Origin: Hydnum rufescens UP504
Taxonomy: Eukaryota; Basidiomycota; Agaricomycetes; Cantharellales; Hydnaceae
DNA: 64,000 bases
Direction of reading: 5' to 3'
Assembly (NCBI GenBank): GCA_014904985.1
Contig: MU129145.1
Location: forward strand, 21,470-85,469
The notes beneath the pieces are model-generated. The model ran no database searches and had not been told where the DNA came from. It worked only from the letters and a program-made list of their open reading frames with translations. Position numbers and translations under genes: made by a program. Of this stretch, positions 22,971 through 34,959 are shown in pieces (position 1 is the first letter of the stretch; each line of letters starts with the position of its first letter).

Positions 22971-23002
22971 GTATGTGTATGTGTGTGTATGTGTGTGTGT
23001 GT
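22971..23002. repeat. (GT)n microsatellite
   Basis: About 32 bp of GT with interspersed AT, lying in a long purine/pyrimidine-biased region (22900-23110). Confidence 0.85.
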
Positions 23003-23667
23003 AAGCGGCAGAAGAAGGATGAGGGAAAAGAAGAAAAAAAAACAGGATAGCAGGGAGAAGGGGGAAAAAGCAGACTGTATTGTGAAGTGGAGAGGAAAAG
23101 AAAGCAGCCGAGCGGCGGCAGGACGGGGTAACGTGGAGAAGCCAAGTGACATCAAGTCGACTTGTTATCATCCATTTCGCCCTATTGCAATGCAAACCAA
23201 ATTAGCATTGCATGCATCACATATCCATGAATAGCACTGACGCTCAAGGCAAAAAAAAAAACGTGACAGGCTTCGCGATGGGGCTGCGTTTATGATGAAG
23301 GTAGATGTATTACGGGGCCAGGCATAGGGTATCTGCACGGACGGAGATCGTGAGTAGTGGTTCTCGCCTCAATCTTCCCCATAATAGATCGCTACGGCGC
23401 ACCTTGTTTGCTGGTATGTCCAATACATGCTGCTTTGTTGGTGAAGGGGCTAGATCGACGGGGTTTCAGCGTCAGTAGGAGGAACGCTGCAGGGGGGGAA
23501 CTCTGGGCTGACGAATTTATCAGAAGCAGAGACATCTTGTGGCGATCGAGGTCAATAGCACGACGGGATCGATAACAGATGAACACTCACGGGTCTGTGC
23601 GCATTCATACTAGGATCGGACAACATTCAGCCTCGACACTGCGGGGGGTTGCGATGCAAGCTCATAC

Positions 23668-23778
23668 CTGGAGGTAGAATCGGTTCCCGTCCGCGTCTTT
23701 GTAGTACACGAAGAGGGGGGATCCTCTGGTATAGGTGATCCCAAGTTGCCATGGCGCAGTTGCTTTCACGTTGTCCAT
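23668..23778 (-). CDS. Candidate first exon of an unidentified small gene
   Basis: ATG 23778 opens a 37-codon frame (MDNVKATAPWQLGITYTRG, ending GNRFYLQ) that runs into CAG followed by GTATGAG, a good donor. A short second exon after CCTAG is possible near 23610, but the third exon reaches a stop quickly. The composition (FVYYKDADGNR) is protein-like. No family was recognised. Confidence 0.35.
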
Positions 23779-26047
23779 AACAGAAGAAAGAACTCGACGG
23801 GGGAGGAGGAAGGTTTAAAAAGATAGGAGCGAATAAACGGTTGGACTGATATATCGGGGCTCTTGGTTAAAAAAGTTAATGCTTATATACGCCATTTGTT
23901 TTCAGGGCAGTCGTTGCTATCGAGCACGCCCCCCGGCTTTCCCCGGCTTTCCCCGGCATTGCCTCCGCTCCGCCTTGCTCCCCACGAGGACGATAAGGCC
24001 ACCGAGGTCGATGGCCGCCATGAACTGCGACAGGAGCCCATGAAATTGAAATCTTTCCTCGCTCAGCTTCCTTCCCCAGCAGCACCAGGCAGCAGGCAGA
24101 TATTCAGGTGAGACAGCTACATTACCGACGTCGCCATCCCATCCGGCACCATCGCCAGCAGGCCCAACAGCGTCGTCAAGGCAGACAGGATCACAGAGAG
24201 CGTCAAACAGGCACCAGCACGTGTCGACGATTGAAATTTACTACATAATAACGTTCACCACCCCACACTGCGGACATTGCTCAACGCAATTCTGTCTCTA
24301 TACGAACCGTAGATAAGCGCCGATAGCACCCCTCATTCAGCACAGGTGCGTATATAACAGTACGCGCCCATGTTTGTATCATTGCAGCCGCTTGGAAAAC
24401 ACTGGGCGCCTGGCAAGGCCACTCCATTCGCGGGGTCATCGGGCCGCTCGCCTCCACTAGCCTTGCGGCCCTGTAACCAGCTAGTTCCCATTTATTTTTG
24501 ATGCAGGGCTGCTGCCGCGTTGCGGTGATAGCGCGAACACAACAAACATTTATCGCCGAGGACTAACAATCAGCGCAATCAGGCGAAAAGATATGGCTCG
24601 GGCGCTATGGCCATATCGGATCACGAACGGCTACGCCCACACGGGACAACGTATTACGCGGTGCGGGGTGCCAGGCAGGTGTGAGTCGCCACTCCCCAAG
24701 CTTTCCCCGCTGCCTGGTCGGTTGGAGAACCGGGGGACGGCGGCCGACGTCTCCGTGCTTTTGTTCTCCACTTCCTCACCAAGCACCACGGCCCCAAAGC
24801 TCCGCAAGCTTTCACGCCAGACACCTGCTTTCCTTCAAAGGGTTGTAGATAGCTACAGTACAATGCTGAGAAGAGCGTACATAGAAGATGTGCAGGAAGC
24901 TGATTCGCCGTGCTCCAGTATGAAAAACAAAAGCACGACATGCCCAGCGTCCCCCGAATATGATATGCTCCTACCCCATATCAACTGTGTAGCGTGTTTG
25001 GTCCACTTCCATACTGGGATGAAAAGGACACGCAAGGGGAGTGGAGGTGAATTAAAACATGAAGAGCAAAAATAAACGCGGAAACTGCCTTTTATACCCT
25101 CCACCCAGTTGTCCGTGCGTGGGAAAAAAAGTTCCGAAACGCATTTAAAAAGAGCGACCGCGCGGGTGTTCTTCCTCAAAGTTGATACCCACCTCGCCGG
25201 CTGATATTTGCTGTTTCTGGTCTCAAAAAAGCAGAGCTTTCTTGCTTTTTGTTTTTCACCCGGGAACTGTGGGCCGTCTATCATGCGAAGGGAGAGTGAT
25301 CGTCACACCGTGTCATCTACCAAGCTCACATCAGCTGCGGTTTTTTATTTTTAAATTTCGCATGTGTTGGTTGTGACCCGTTAGGATGATACATCTTCTC
25401 CCGTGCTCCGAGTTCTTCTTTGTCTGCTAGTAGCTATTGTATGAGTGATACTAGCTTCAGATTCTGGTGCTGTCCCCAACGTTCCAATGCGGCGTAGCTG
25501 CCTGGGGCTCCTGTGGCCGTGCTGTGTACCCATCCACGCGGCCTTCCCATCGATTTAGCGTTCTTGCCCAGAGGGGTGTCAATATAGAAGTCGAGGACGG
25601 AACTTGATGAAGCCTCCTTGGTACTGGTCCTTTACATATTGCATCAATCGCTTGATGATGGGACCCCCCGAGATTGTGATTCCTCCCAAGCCACGCTTAC
25701 TGTAATGTGGGTGCGTGGATCACGATCCCCCCCCCCCTCTGTCCGATCTAAACGGCGGGAATGATAAGGTTTTCGGGCGGGTACACGATAGACTGTACAC
25801 GCAAAATGACATCCAATACACATAGAGCATAGAGCATAGAGATAATCATGGCCTCATAGCAAGCGGTGTCAGACACGCCGGGCATTTCCTAATAGGCTAC
25901 ATGAGCAATATCATGATTAGGGTCGGCAGAAAATGAACCCATTGTGGCTGCGGCGGCACTGAACTTCTTGGCCAGAAAGGAAAGCATTTGACGCCCTCAG
26001 ACGAATGCTGCCCCCGTCGTCCAGCCCTGCAACCTGAGCCTCAAGTA
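23779..26047. other. Intergenic, no gene recognised
   Basis: Several overlapping ORFs on opposite strands (for example 24593-25075 plus and 24853-25284 minus) with no domain. Short repeats occur: CCCCGGCTTT units at 23930-23960 and a CATAGAG triplet at 25820-25842. Confidence 0.4.
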
Positions 26048-28084
26048 ATGGCTCTAGCCCAAAACAGAGAGAATAGGGCGGGTGCTTTCGGCCATGTCCT
26101 TGACTGCCTGTCAACTATGAATTCGACTCCGAGAGTCGCTCTCGTTGACCATCAGTCGTTCACACAGCACCTGCACGATGCCTATCAATTCATTGGCGAG
26201 CAGAGTTCTGGTTCTATCGTACAGAAGAATAACAGTAATATACCGTTTGATGAACATCTGCCAGTCCTCCCCGCAACGATCCCGGAAGCGCCGCTGCCTG
26301 GTGTTGGTCTTGCATTCATCGTCACCAAAGCAGACCAGCAGGATCCAGGCAGCGGTGCGGACCAGTATACCTTCACCACAAACGTCAATCAGGCCGTACA
26401 TCCCTCTGTCGACGACCTGAACAATAGTGTCCCCGATGGCAAGGTAATGTGACATCCCTTGAGATGCAGTATCTGCTTATCCGCAGCTCCCTGTAGTCCT
26501 CGTCGTTTCCCCGCCGTCCCAAAACTGGACCAAAGGATTTATCTCCTCCAGACCCACATGCTGCGGCATTCTTGGAACAACGCCTGGGCCCAGAGGTATG
26601 CCACTACGCATGGTCTCTGCATTCTCTCATTGACCTTCGGGAGGTTCGTCCGGCAGAAATGGGAACGCTTCTCAGCCAAGCTCTTCGAAAAGCGGATGAC
26701 TGGGCCCAAGGCACCTCCCCCGCCTACCAGATCAAAGAAAGTAGATCCCCGTGATAGTGGTCGCAATACAGCTTCAGCTGTCGAATTTCTCATAAAAGTC
26801 GAGATCGTCAAGGAAGTCCTTCGAAGCTATGTCCCGTAAGTCACTCTCCCTTGTGACATCAAAATCATCGAGTTCACACTGCATTTACTAGCCATCCATA
26901 TAATCCTCTCAAATCTCTGACCCATCCATTTGATGCCGCACCTAATGGTGCTGTCACTCTCACACGCGCTACCGTCTTATTGTTGTGCGGCTGGAGTAAC
27001 ACCCAGTTTTCGTACTGGGCCCGCCGCTCTGAGGCCCTATCCGTTCTCGCCCCATATGATCAGCGTTTGCGTGCGATAGCTCTCGCTCTCGAACACCGTC
27101 TGCGTGGTGGGGAGCCTCCGTGTTACTCCCCGTCATCGTTGCAAGCAAGTACAATTCACCACAGAGATTCGGAATCTGCAAGTGGGAATGAGCCAGCGAT
27201 CGAAGAATTCATAACTGGAAAGGGACTCGATTCCATCATCGAGGAGGTCAAAAAACGCTCCGGCGTCAGCCAGTTTCTGCGAGGGAAGCACTCTAGTCTT
27301 GATCCGTTCGTCTTGCCTCCCTTCGACCCACTTCCCGTGTTTCCCACCCCGTCATCTGAACATGCCCCCGCCGCGGTCTCTATGGCTATGGATGGTCCAA
27401 ATGAGGACCTCCCGTCCCAGGAAGTATCCCCATCCCAGCCAGCCGCACTCGAATTCATAGCATACATGGGTCCGTCCCATCCCTTGCTCGATACGGGTTC
27501 AAATACTCCATCTCCACCCTCAGATCCAAACAGCTTTCCGTTCCAATGTATAGTGCCCCCTCATATGTCAATCACGACTTGGGGGGTTCAGGCTCCGTTG
27601 TCCCTTCTGTACCTTCTCATCCCATATCTATAGCCTTCCAACCTTCCCGATTTCCAGAATTTTATGTTCCCCATACTCATCATCAGCCTCAACCCTCTTC
27701 CTTGCACTCACATCATCCCCAATTGCAACATTCCTCGTCCGGGTCATACATCCCTCTATCCCTATCCACTGGGATTCCCTCTCACATCCTCGAAGCAGAT
27801 GCCTCACACCACGCTCTGCCTCCCTACTTGCTTCAACAAATCAAAATCCTCTCACTCTGGCTGCTGCCGAAGACTCGCTGCTCGTCGGGCCGCCACACAC
27901 GCATATGGCGATCCCCTCGAGTGTGCCCACCACCACCACCACCACCCTTGGCTCAGCAGCCAAGAACAAAATTAGGGGATCGGAAGGGACCCGAGACAGT
28001 ATTGTGGTTGGCACTATTGGAGGTGGCTCCAGGGTACTGTATCCAACGCGATCTAGCAACAAACGCCCCAAAATTCAACCCTGA
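26048..28084 (+). CDS. Hypothetical protein, possible divergent homeodomain factor
   Basis: Exon 1 from ATG 26048 (or 26116) ends at GAT GGC AAG before GTAATG. Exon 2 starts after TGTAG at about 26493 (SSSFPRRPKTGPKDLSPPD) and reads LEQRLGPEVCHYAWSLHS. After a frame change near CCTCCCCCGCC (26716) it continues VEFLIKVEIVKEVLRSYV. An intron then leads to PHPYNPLKSL, LTRATVLLLCGWSNTQFSYW and ARR. Three helices ending in SNTQFSYWARR recall a homeodomain recognition helix, but the core WFxNxR is not matched exactly. The tail is Ser/Pro/His-rich and ends in a basic KRPKIQP, stop 28082-28084, after two more apparent frame changes. Total size near 600 aa would suit an HD1-type mating regulator. That assignment is speculative. 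Confidence 0.45.
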
Positions 28085-28429
28085 GAGAGAATGACAGAAG
28101 AACTGCCCTCCCCCACTGGACGACGGACGATAAAGGTATTCTCCGCAGCAGCCTCTTTTTGTAGGATTTATGACAGTCGATGATCTTATAGCGCAACACG
28201 TATTCGTGCTGTGAGCTTGTATGCTTTCCCCCCCCCAAACCCCAGCCCCAAACGCACCCCGCTTCGATGGACTCTGTGGAGACACACTTCGCATATTATA
28301 CCTGTACATATATAATCACAAAGTTGAAATTTATGCCTTGATCATGAGGCGTCCTGGATCTGAGGAGCACCAACGTTAGCTCTTGAGCGAGGTCACATTG
28401 TACACGGCTCAGCGAAAAACTCGTGGCGC

Positions 28430-29390
28430 TAGTGGGTTTTCACTGGGAAGACGAGCGGATATTGCCTCTTACGGATACTAATGTAATCGCGGGACGGGGG
28501 ACCTCGTCCAAGAGCAAGATTCCAATTCACGTCTCCAACAAGAAAGCCCGTGTCTGGAGCCCAGAAGGTATGTATCTACCTGTTCAATCACCCACGAGTA
28601 TCGCGTTAAAAAAACCACGACTGGGATCTTTTTTTATCTTCTTACACACATACAGATGCGTCGATACTGCGATCGAAATATCGAGTCACTAGGGCTCTGA
28701 TAGGGACGCTCCCTTCTATATCCCAGCAGAATGAATGTCTTCCTGGGGCTCCCCCTCCTCCTTATGCCAGAGCAAGTGGTCCTGCTCGTTGAAAACGGTT
28801 CGTCTTTCAACAAAAGTTACTCATCCCACATGCATTATTTTATTGTATTGATACATTGAACTGTGGGCCGTAACCCTTCATCCCTCTCACAGGCGGGGGG
28901 AGGCCATGTGCGCTGCTCGTCAAAGTGCCCTTGCGGAGATGACGAAGAAGAAGGACGGGGGAGGTGCTCCAGGTTCGCTGCTTGTCCCGGATAATGAGGA
29001 TGCGCCGCTTGGTCCTGCTGCGGGATCGTCCTCCTCTGCTAGTGCGGCCTCGATGATGCCTGCGCCGGATGATCGTGCGATTCCGGTCATCCTCGTCTCG
29101 TATTGCTACTGCTGCTGCTGCTCCGACCTCTACTACAGTGCCTGCTCCTGTAGTACTCGATTCTATTCCCTCAACGTCGGATGGGCTCTCATGGTACAAC
29201 CCCGCGGAATACGATACGCTCTCAGTCGCGCGTGCAGACGGGATATGGACATACCCTTCTACATACGAAGAACGTGCGCGATGTGCCGTCTTCCGTGCGC
29301 TGTTAGAGGAAGGCTATTGTATGGGCGGGAGTATCAGGTTTCGGTGGGGACCGGCTCGTCTATCTTGGTTCGTGGTTGGTTCCCTTAGTC
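28430..29390 (+). pseudogene. SEN34 pseudogene, N-terminal and central part
   Basis: A diverged duplicate of the intact gene at 58077-56639, in opposite orientation. The upstream flank and exon 1 (SSKSKIPIHVSNKKARVW) are collinear, but the start codon ATG of the intact copy is ACG here. Exon 3 (REAMRAARQSALAEMTK-like) is intact in frame where the functional copy is not. Extra bases then shift the frame near 29082 and near 29340 (TTTCGG for TTCGG). Homology stops at about 29390, before the last intron, so the catalytic His and Lys exon is absent. Confidence 0.82.
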
Positions 29391-29394
29391 TACA

Positions 29395-29800
29395 AGGGGC
29401 CTGGGAAGTGCTGTACAGGGGGACTCGCCTACTGTCAAGTGGGACAAACCAAAACAAGACTGTTGCACTATGGGCGTTTCTGTCGTATATATATCATCTC
29501 TGTGTGGCAAGGGGTCCTTCCTTGTGGCGAGCCACCAGAGGCGCTGCTTTGGTGATGGCAAATGCCGGGCGCTTTAATTGGAGCGCCGGCCGCGGATCCT
29601 GAACATGAAGATGGACGTGGACAAGGTGATTACGGGGAAAACAGGGCTAACCAGCCACAAGAAAGAAGGCTGGGTGATTCCTGTGCGTCGTGGACACTGA
29701 TACGCGTCGCCATGGGTTTGAGGCGCGATGGATGTGCACGAGATCGGAAACAAATGTACCTCTCATCCGGAGTGCATCCTTAACTTTCGACAAGGATTAG
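29395..29800. other. Intergenic
   Basis: Short ORFs without recognised features between the SEN34 pseudogene and the coiled-coil gene. Confidence 0.4.
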
Positions 29801-31027
29801 ATGCCTGCGAGTAATCACCATGATGCGCTGGATATCACGCGTCCAGACGTGTCAGAAGTACGTGTTTATGACCTTGAAAGATATCATGTCACCTCCCTAA
29901 CCCTCACTCCTCAGGGAAACGGCGCTGTACGGGATGGACTAGCCTCTATGACAATTGCATTGGATCAGAAAGAGAACGATCTCAGAGCTCTCGCTGACGA
30001 ACTCGCATCTCAATTGGACGCCCTCGTCCAAGAAGTCGTGGATGGGAAAGCCGAAGTTCAAGAGGAGCGTGCAAGGGCGGAGGAACTCCTAGATGTGAGT
30101 TCATATCCACCACCTATTACGTCGTGTATGACTCTTAAAGCCATTTCGTTCATTCTAGGGCATTGCAGAACGCGAGACACAGATTAAAGACCTGCAGTTG
30201 CGCGTCAATGAGCTGGAATCAAATCAAGCCGAGCTACATGATGAGAAAGACGCCAAGATCGAGAGATTGAGTGCCCGGGTTTGGGAACTCGAACAAGAGT
30301 TGGAGTGCGCTACCGATCTACTCGAACGCGAGCTTGGGGAGGCGGGTGACCGTGCTCAACTGCATGAGGAATTGTCGGATGGTTTCCAGGACGTTAGTCC
30401 ATTTTATGTTCCCACTGCCTACGCGCGCGTTCTAACCCGTCTCCAATTTGATAGGAACTCGCTCAAGCCATAGCCGAGCTCCACGCATTGCGAAATCGCT
30501 ACAATGATGCCCAGGCTCAAGCGCGGGTGCATTCTGCCCCTGAGTCGGAGCGTGAAAGACTCGAGAGGGACCTCACTCGCCGTGAGGATGAACTGGATCG
30601 TGCGCGAAACGACGTGAAGGACCGAGAGCGCGTCCGCCAAGAGTGGGAGATCCTGTTGGACATGTTGGTAAACGTGCTTTCATAGGAACACAGTACAGCA
30701 CAGCTGGATTAATCATGTCACCCCCTAGCACGATGAGAACCGAGATCTGTCCACTCAACTTGCGTCGCAGACCCAGGCTCGACTGAACCTCAGCGACGAA
30801 TTTGATATACTTCACGGGGTATGTCAAGCTACCCACACAGAAGTGCACCTTTGATTTTATCAATTTCCTTTTAGAGTGTCAAGCAGGCTGAGATTGATCT
30901 TGCCACTGCACGAGCCCGTGTCACCGATTTGGAACAGAAACTAAACAAAGATGAACGCTCCATTCTGGCCACGGAGAACCAGTACCGTGATCAACTCACT
31001 GACCGAAACACGTTGCTTCCTGGATGA
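29801..31027 (+). CDS. Coiled-coil protein of unknown function
   Basis: The start is tentatively ATG 29801. Exons are linked by short introns at about 30094-30160, 30390-30455, 30666-30728 and 30819-30875. Each exon continues a long heptad-rich, Glu/Arg/Leu-rich stretch: ALDQKENDLRALADELASQL, AERETQIKDLQLRVNELESN, ERLERDLTRREDELDRARND, QAEIDLATARARVTDLEQKL. The frame closes at TGA 31025-31027 after TDRNTLLPG. The whole product would be a rod of about 320 residues. No catalytic domain is visible, and nothing in the neighbours points to a role. Confidence 0.65.
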
Positions 31028-31319
31028 ACTCCATAATTCCTATTGGCCGGCCACCTCGTCTTCTTTCTACTATTCGTTTGCGATTAGGTTCCTCCAACTA
31101 ATTACTCTTCTCTGAACCGAGCGATCCTGTCTACTTGTTGCAGTCTCTACATAGCAAATTATTTTATCTATAATCGATGATATCGGATTCGGAACACACT
31201 TATTTCCCGCTCCTGGGAAGCAGCTTCTTCAAGCCTCAAGCATCCAACGCAACGCGTGGTCCCCAAACATGAACTACTGTACTATTAAATTTAGGATTTT
31301 ACTTGACCACGCCCTGCTA
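31028..31319. other. Spacer between coiled-coil and GH125 genes
   Basis: Both genes end here (convergent). No feature recognised. Confidence 0.45.
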
Positions 31320-33255
31320 CTACGGTCCGAGGGTATGCGGCTTGTCCGTGTTGAGAATGAACCCCGGTTTTCTCTTCCCCAAATCGAGTACCATTTCAGC
31401 GAAATACGAGTAGGCCCAGGCGAACCACGGGTGAGTGTGCGAGGTCGTATCATGGATGTCGACGCTCTCGTGGATTCGCCCCAGGCCAGAGGTGCTGGAC
31501 ATGAGGGTGGACAGGTAGGTTTGGATTTTGGTATCCGGGTCGGTGCTGAACATCGCGGAGATGAGGGATATGGGCCAGGGTGATGTAGGTGACACGTGTG
31601 GGCCGCTAATGGTAGTAGAATCATTCCGCCCGTGCAACGAGGGTTTCAAGCGTTTTTTTACAAAAAATCTTAGGAAGAAAGGGCGATTGAAGGACCAACC
31701 CTATTCCGAAGAATTGTGGATCCTGGGAGTAGTACAGGTTTTTACGGGAGAGGGCTGGGCACGCGTCTTTTGGAAGAGCTCTGATCATCCTTGTCTGGAC
31801 CATAGTTCCCCCAAGCCACATGATCTCAGTTAGGAGCTCAAGCTCGAAAAAGAGTCATGGGAAAACGAACCAACGAAGCACAAGTACGGGGGAGACAGCA
31901 AAGAAGGGACGTTGGCGTCATCCATCATATACCGACTGCCTAATCCATTCATCTCGTATGCAAATGTACCTTCTTCTGTCAGCGCATATTTGTATATTGC
32001 ACTCTGGACCCTCGAGCTCCAAGTAGTGGCGTTGTGGATAAACTCGTTCACTAGGGCGGCCAGAGTTGCATCAGAAGGATGGAGAGATTCGAGGACAGTC
32101 ACAAGGTTCGCAAGTTCGACGGACATCATGGCATTTGTGGGCGTAAGGAAGGCTTTGGTGGAGTATACGAGAACCAAACGCGTCAACTTGTTAGGGGCCT
32201 CGAAATAGAACCTTTTTAAATCCTCGCCGTACGTGCAGAGATCATCACTGGGGCGATGGTGTGTCTCAACCTGTACAGATCAACGAAGGACGGAGGAGTG
32301 TGCAACCGACGTCGTGAAGTTAAATCACACACGAATCATGCCCGTATAACCCTTTGGCTCCCCGATCCCCTGGTTATTTATTGGTCCAGGAACAGAACCT
32401 GTGTTATTTTTCAGGGGGGAATTCAAATAGATGTGATACAGAGAGTCAATGCCCTCACCGGGTTGCCCTGTCCAAGAATAATAGGTCACAATATTAAAGT
32501 CCGTATCGAAAGTCGCTTGAGACTGCTCATCGATTAAGCGGAATACCTGAGATGGCCCCCACCCCTACACATCGGCAGAGGTATGAAAGTATCCAGGTGA
32601 TGACAATAGAGATGGTATTTGCGTCATCCACAAACGAAGTGTATCCGGTGGCTTGGTGATAGGATCTCGACGGCTTTCTACAGAAGAGAAAAGTAAAGTG
32701 TTCTCCATGCGTGGGAGCTCTTGCAACGTACAGGAATCCGCCTAAAGAATCAAGCTCGTATTGTACATATGTTGGGTCAGGATCTGTCCGACGAAAGGAG
32801 CAAACCACTAACTTTACACTCGAAGACCATCTGATTGTCGACTGGGGGATCACACCGACGAGATCCGCCCAGCCATTGTGAGTAGGTGCCAGATGACTCC
32901 CTGGGGGGGTGGTTGGAACGCGCCGCAATAAGGATATCGAGCAATGTAATGGGCCTCGTTATTGATCACGCCTCGTACAAGGGCTCAGGGCTCGGGGGCT
33001 TAGGGGCAGCGTGATAATGCGCGAATTGGTTGGCTGTATCACGAAACCATTGTGTGCTATTGGAGATCCGTCAAACCGTGATTGTGGTCCAGAATAGGCT
33101 CTATCCCCGGACGTGATGTCCTGAAAGTGGGAGCTTGCGGATAAGAAAGCTAAATAGATCCAGGAGCAACAAGACAAACTCGCTCCAGTAATAATGAATG
33201 CAACATTCTCGGTCTTTGTATATAATGAGTCCACTACAATAACGACAATCGACAT
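31320..33255 (-). CDS. Glycoside hydrolase family 125 (exo-alpha-1,6-mannosidase-like)
   Basis: Reverse-strand exons carry GH125 landmarks. ORF 33255 has a hydrophobic leader followed by an NSRIITLP region. ORF 32928-32527 has YVQYELDSLGG, and its SFVDDANTIS may be frame-shifted sequence. ORF 32186-31830 has FLTPTNAMMSVELANL, FAYEMNGLGSRYMMDDANVP and SLLSPPYL. ORF 31649-31320 has SPTSPWPISLISAMF, then GRIHESVDIHD and HPWFAWAYSYFAEMVLDLG. These match the GH125 order DDANVPSLLxxPYL, IWPMAIIxRAL, HESxxxxDxxxFTRPWFAWANS. Several consensus residues differ (TSPWPIS for xIWPMAI, SHTHPWFAW for RFTRPWFAW). Exon borders are unresolved, so a decaying copy cannot be excluded. Confidence 0.72.
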
Positions 33256-34159
33256 GGCGTTACAGTACCTCGTTGAAATATCTTACAGTTGTGTCGAGAG
33301 TGTTTGGGAAAGTATTGTCGAAGAGTCGAACAAGTTCAGGACCTTGCAGGATTAGCCTAATAAGACCTCCAAAAAAACCGAAGCATGTGATTTTCTGCGA
33401 GAACCGAGTTTTCATTAGCACAGCAATGGAGAACTTTTCAACACAATTATGGGAAAACTAATTGGCCAGGAAGGGCACAAGTTTGGTTTCAGCAGGACTG
33501 CAGCAAGATGAACTCTTCCCCTAACACAAGGAAAATTGAATTTGGAACTCAACCACAGTCATACAAGCAAACAAGAGAGCAACACTGAGGGGGAATCCAA
33601 AGAGAAGCCAGAAAATACAGGCAAAGTAAAGAAGACCTAGGGCGGGTGATGGAGGGAAGCTCAAAAAAGGAAAGCTGGACGGTCCACCCTATGACCATGA
33701 GTTAATATGATATGGAGAAGTACATAAAATAGGGGACAGGAAAATGGGGACCGCAAGGGGTGTACCCCCTTTGAGGTAATAAAATTTCCCTGATTAGCAA
33801 GGTTAGATAGGAAAAAACCTCGACTGGATATCTAGAACCCAGATAGGATAAAACACGGGGTTCGACTGCAAGTCTATGCAGCCAAGGGCAAACCTTGACC
33901 TGGGGGTTTTTCAAGAAGAAATAGGGGAGCGAGTCGTGGACTTGCTCAACCCGAGGTGTCTCAGCTCTTTAGAAGGTGTCCATACTTGCATTCGACAAGG
34001 ACTGATCAACCAGCATTGGATTATTGGAAGGTACGCACACCATTTCGTTTCGTCCGATATTCATCCACCCACCAGCTGCACTCTGCGGTACCATCCGTCG
34101 GCATGCCCTGTTTCCATCACATCAGGCAGTAGATACAAGGGCAGTGGTGCCCTCAGACC

Positions 34160-34390
34160 CCGGACATGCAAGTTGACCACAATATGACACGGTCTGCCGA
34201 GCATTCAGGTCAGGAGCACTGGGATTAGGCTCGTTCGGTGGCACTGGCACATAGGAACGCGGCACGGAAAACACCTTGTTGGGGTTGTCATCGGCATCCG
34301 CGACCCCCGGGGTATTCAGTGTAGAACTTGACTGGTCGAGGGATTTGAAATCGCCGACGACGACGATACCAACATCATCATCGTTCGAGG
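34160..34390 (-). other. Open reverse-strand stretch, possible coding remnant
   Basis: A frame without stops reads NTPGVADADDNPNKVFSVPR and LNARQTVSYCGQLACPG before a stop near 34150. It looks protein-like but is unassigned. It may be a captured gene fragment inside the candidate TIR element. Confidence 0.3.
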
Positions 34391-34453
34391 TGAGGACACA
34401 CGTGGGGAACAGTCCCTATAAGTGACATAATGTTGTTAGTAACACCGCGAAAA

Positions 34454-34544
34454 GGGTGGCTTAAAGCCACCCACTGCGTAAGAGAAGACCGGGGGCTCAA
34501 ATACATACTTCATCACCACACCCCAGCAGTACTGAGGTGTGGTG
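34454..34544. repeat. Hairpin module 1
   Basis: Two perfect stems in order: GGGTGGC-TTAAA-GCCACCC (34454-34472) and CACCACACC...GGTGTGGTG (34514-34544). An AGTCCCTATAAG motif precedes it at 34411. The same layout recurs at 34705-34789 with different stem bases. Confidence 0.6.
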
Positions 34545-34704
34545 TAGTGCGCATCGGACTTGTGGTTGTATTCATCGTTCTGATTCCGCGATCGTACGTC
34601 GTATATCGTAATATTTCATAGTGGGGGGTGCCTCAGGGTGTAGAGAGAGTCCCTAGAATGAAAAAGCTTGAAACAATCAGTGAAAATATTGAAGCCGTAC
34701 GAAA

Positions 34705-34789
34705 GGGGCAGCCCAAAGCCGCCCCTCACATACTGGAAAAGAAAAACTAAGCTGAGTACCATCACTCCAGCACTGCTGGGAGGTGGTAC
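34705..34789. repeat. Hairpin module 2
   Basis: Stems GGGGCAGC...GCCGCCCC (34705-34725, one A-C mismatch) and GTACC...GGTAC (34756-34789), matching module 1 in order and spacing although the pairing bases differ. AGTCCCTAGAA precedes it at 34649. Confidence 0.6.
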
Positions 34790-34959
34790 AGGGTCTATTG
34801 AGCTACCTATATTTGTCCTTGGGGCCTGCGGCTGTACGGGACCATAACGCCCAGATTAAACTTGAGTTGGGCGTTCATAGGCGATGGCGATAGTCCCTAG
34901 AAGATGCGTCTCCGGAAATCACATGATTCGGTTTTTTGGGGCGCCTTATTGGGGGATTC

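Larger units (their letters stand above)
33352..34958. mobile_element. Candidate TIR element with structured interior (non-autonomous)
   Basis: The left terminus CCTAATAAGACCTCCAAAAA (33353 on) and the reverse complement of the right terminus CCCAATAAGGCGCCCCAAAA (34957 back) align over about 40 bp through ACCGAA(G/T)CATGTGAT. The right end coincides with the point where homology between the two CDC25-like copies begins (34960), so the element appears to have replaced the 5' part of copy 1. No transposase was recognised. A clear target duplication was not found. Confidence 0.5.

Noticed and set aside
22598..23195. Overlapping Ser/Phe-rich reverse-strand ORFs
   Set aside because: They translate a CT-rich low-complexity tract with a (GT)n microsatellite. 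Three frames are open at once, which is composition, not coding.
34440..34800. Hammerhead or twister ribozyme in the hairpin modules
   Set aside because: A GAAA lies beside each first stem, but the CUGANGA core and the cleavage-site geometry of a hammerhead are absent, and twister core residues were not found.
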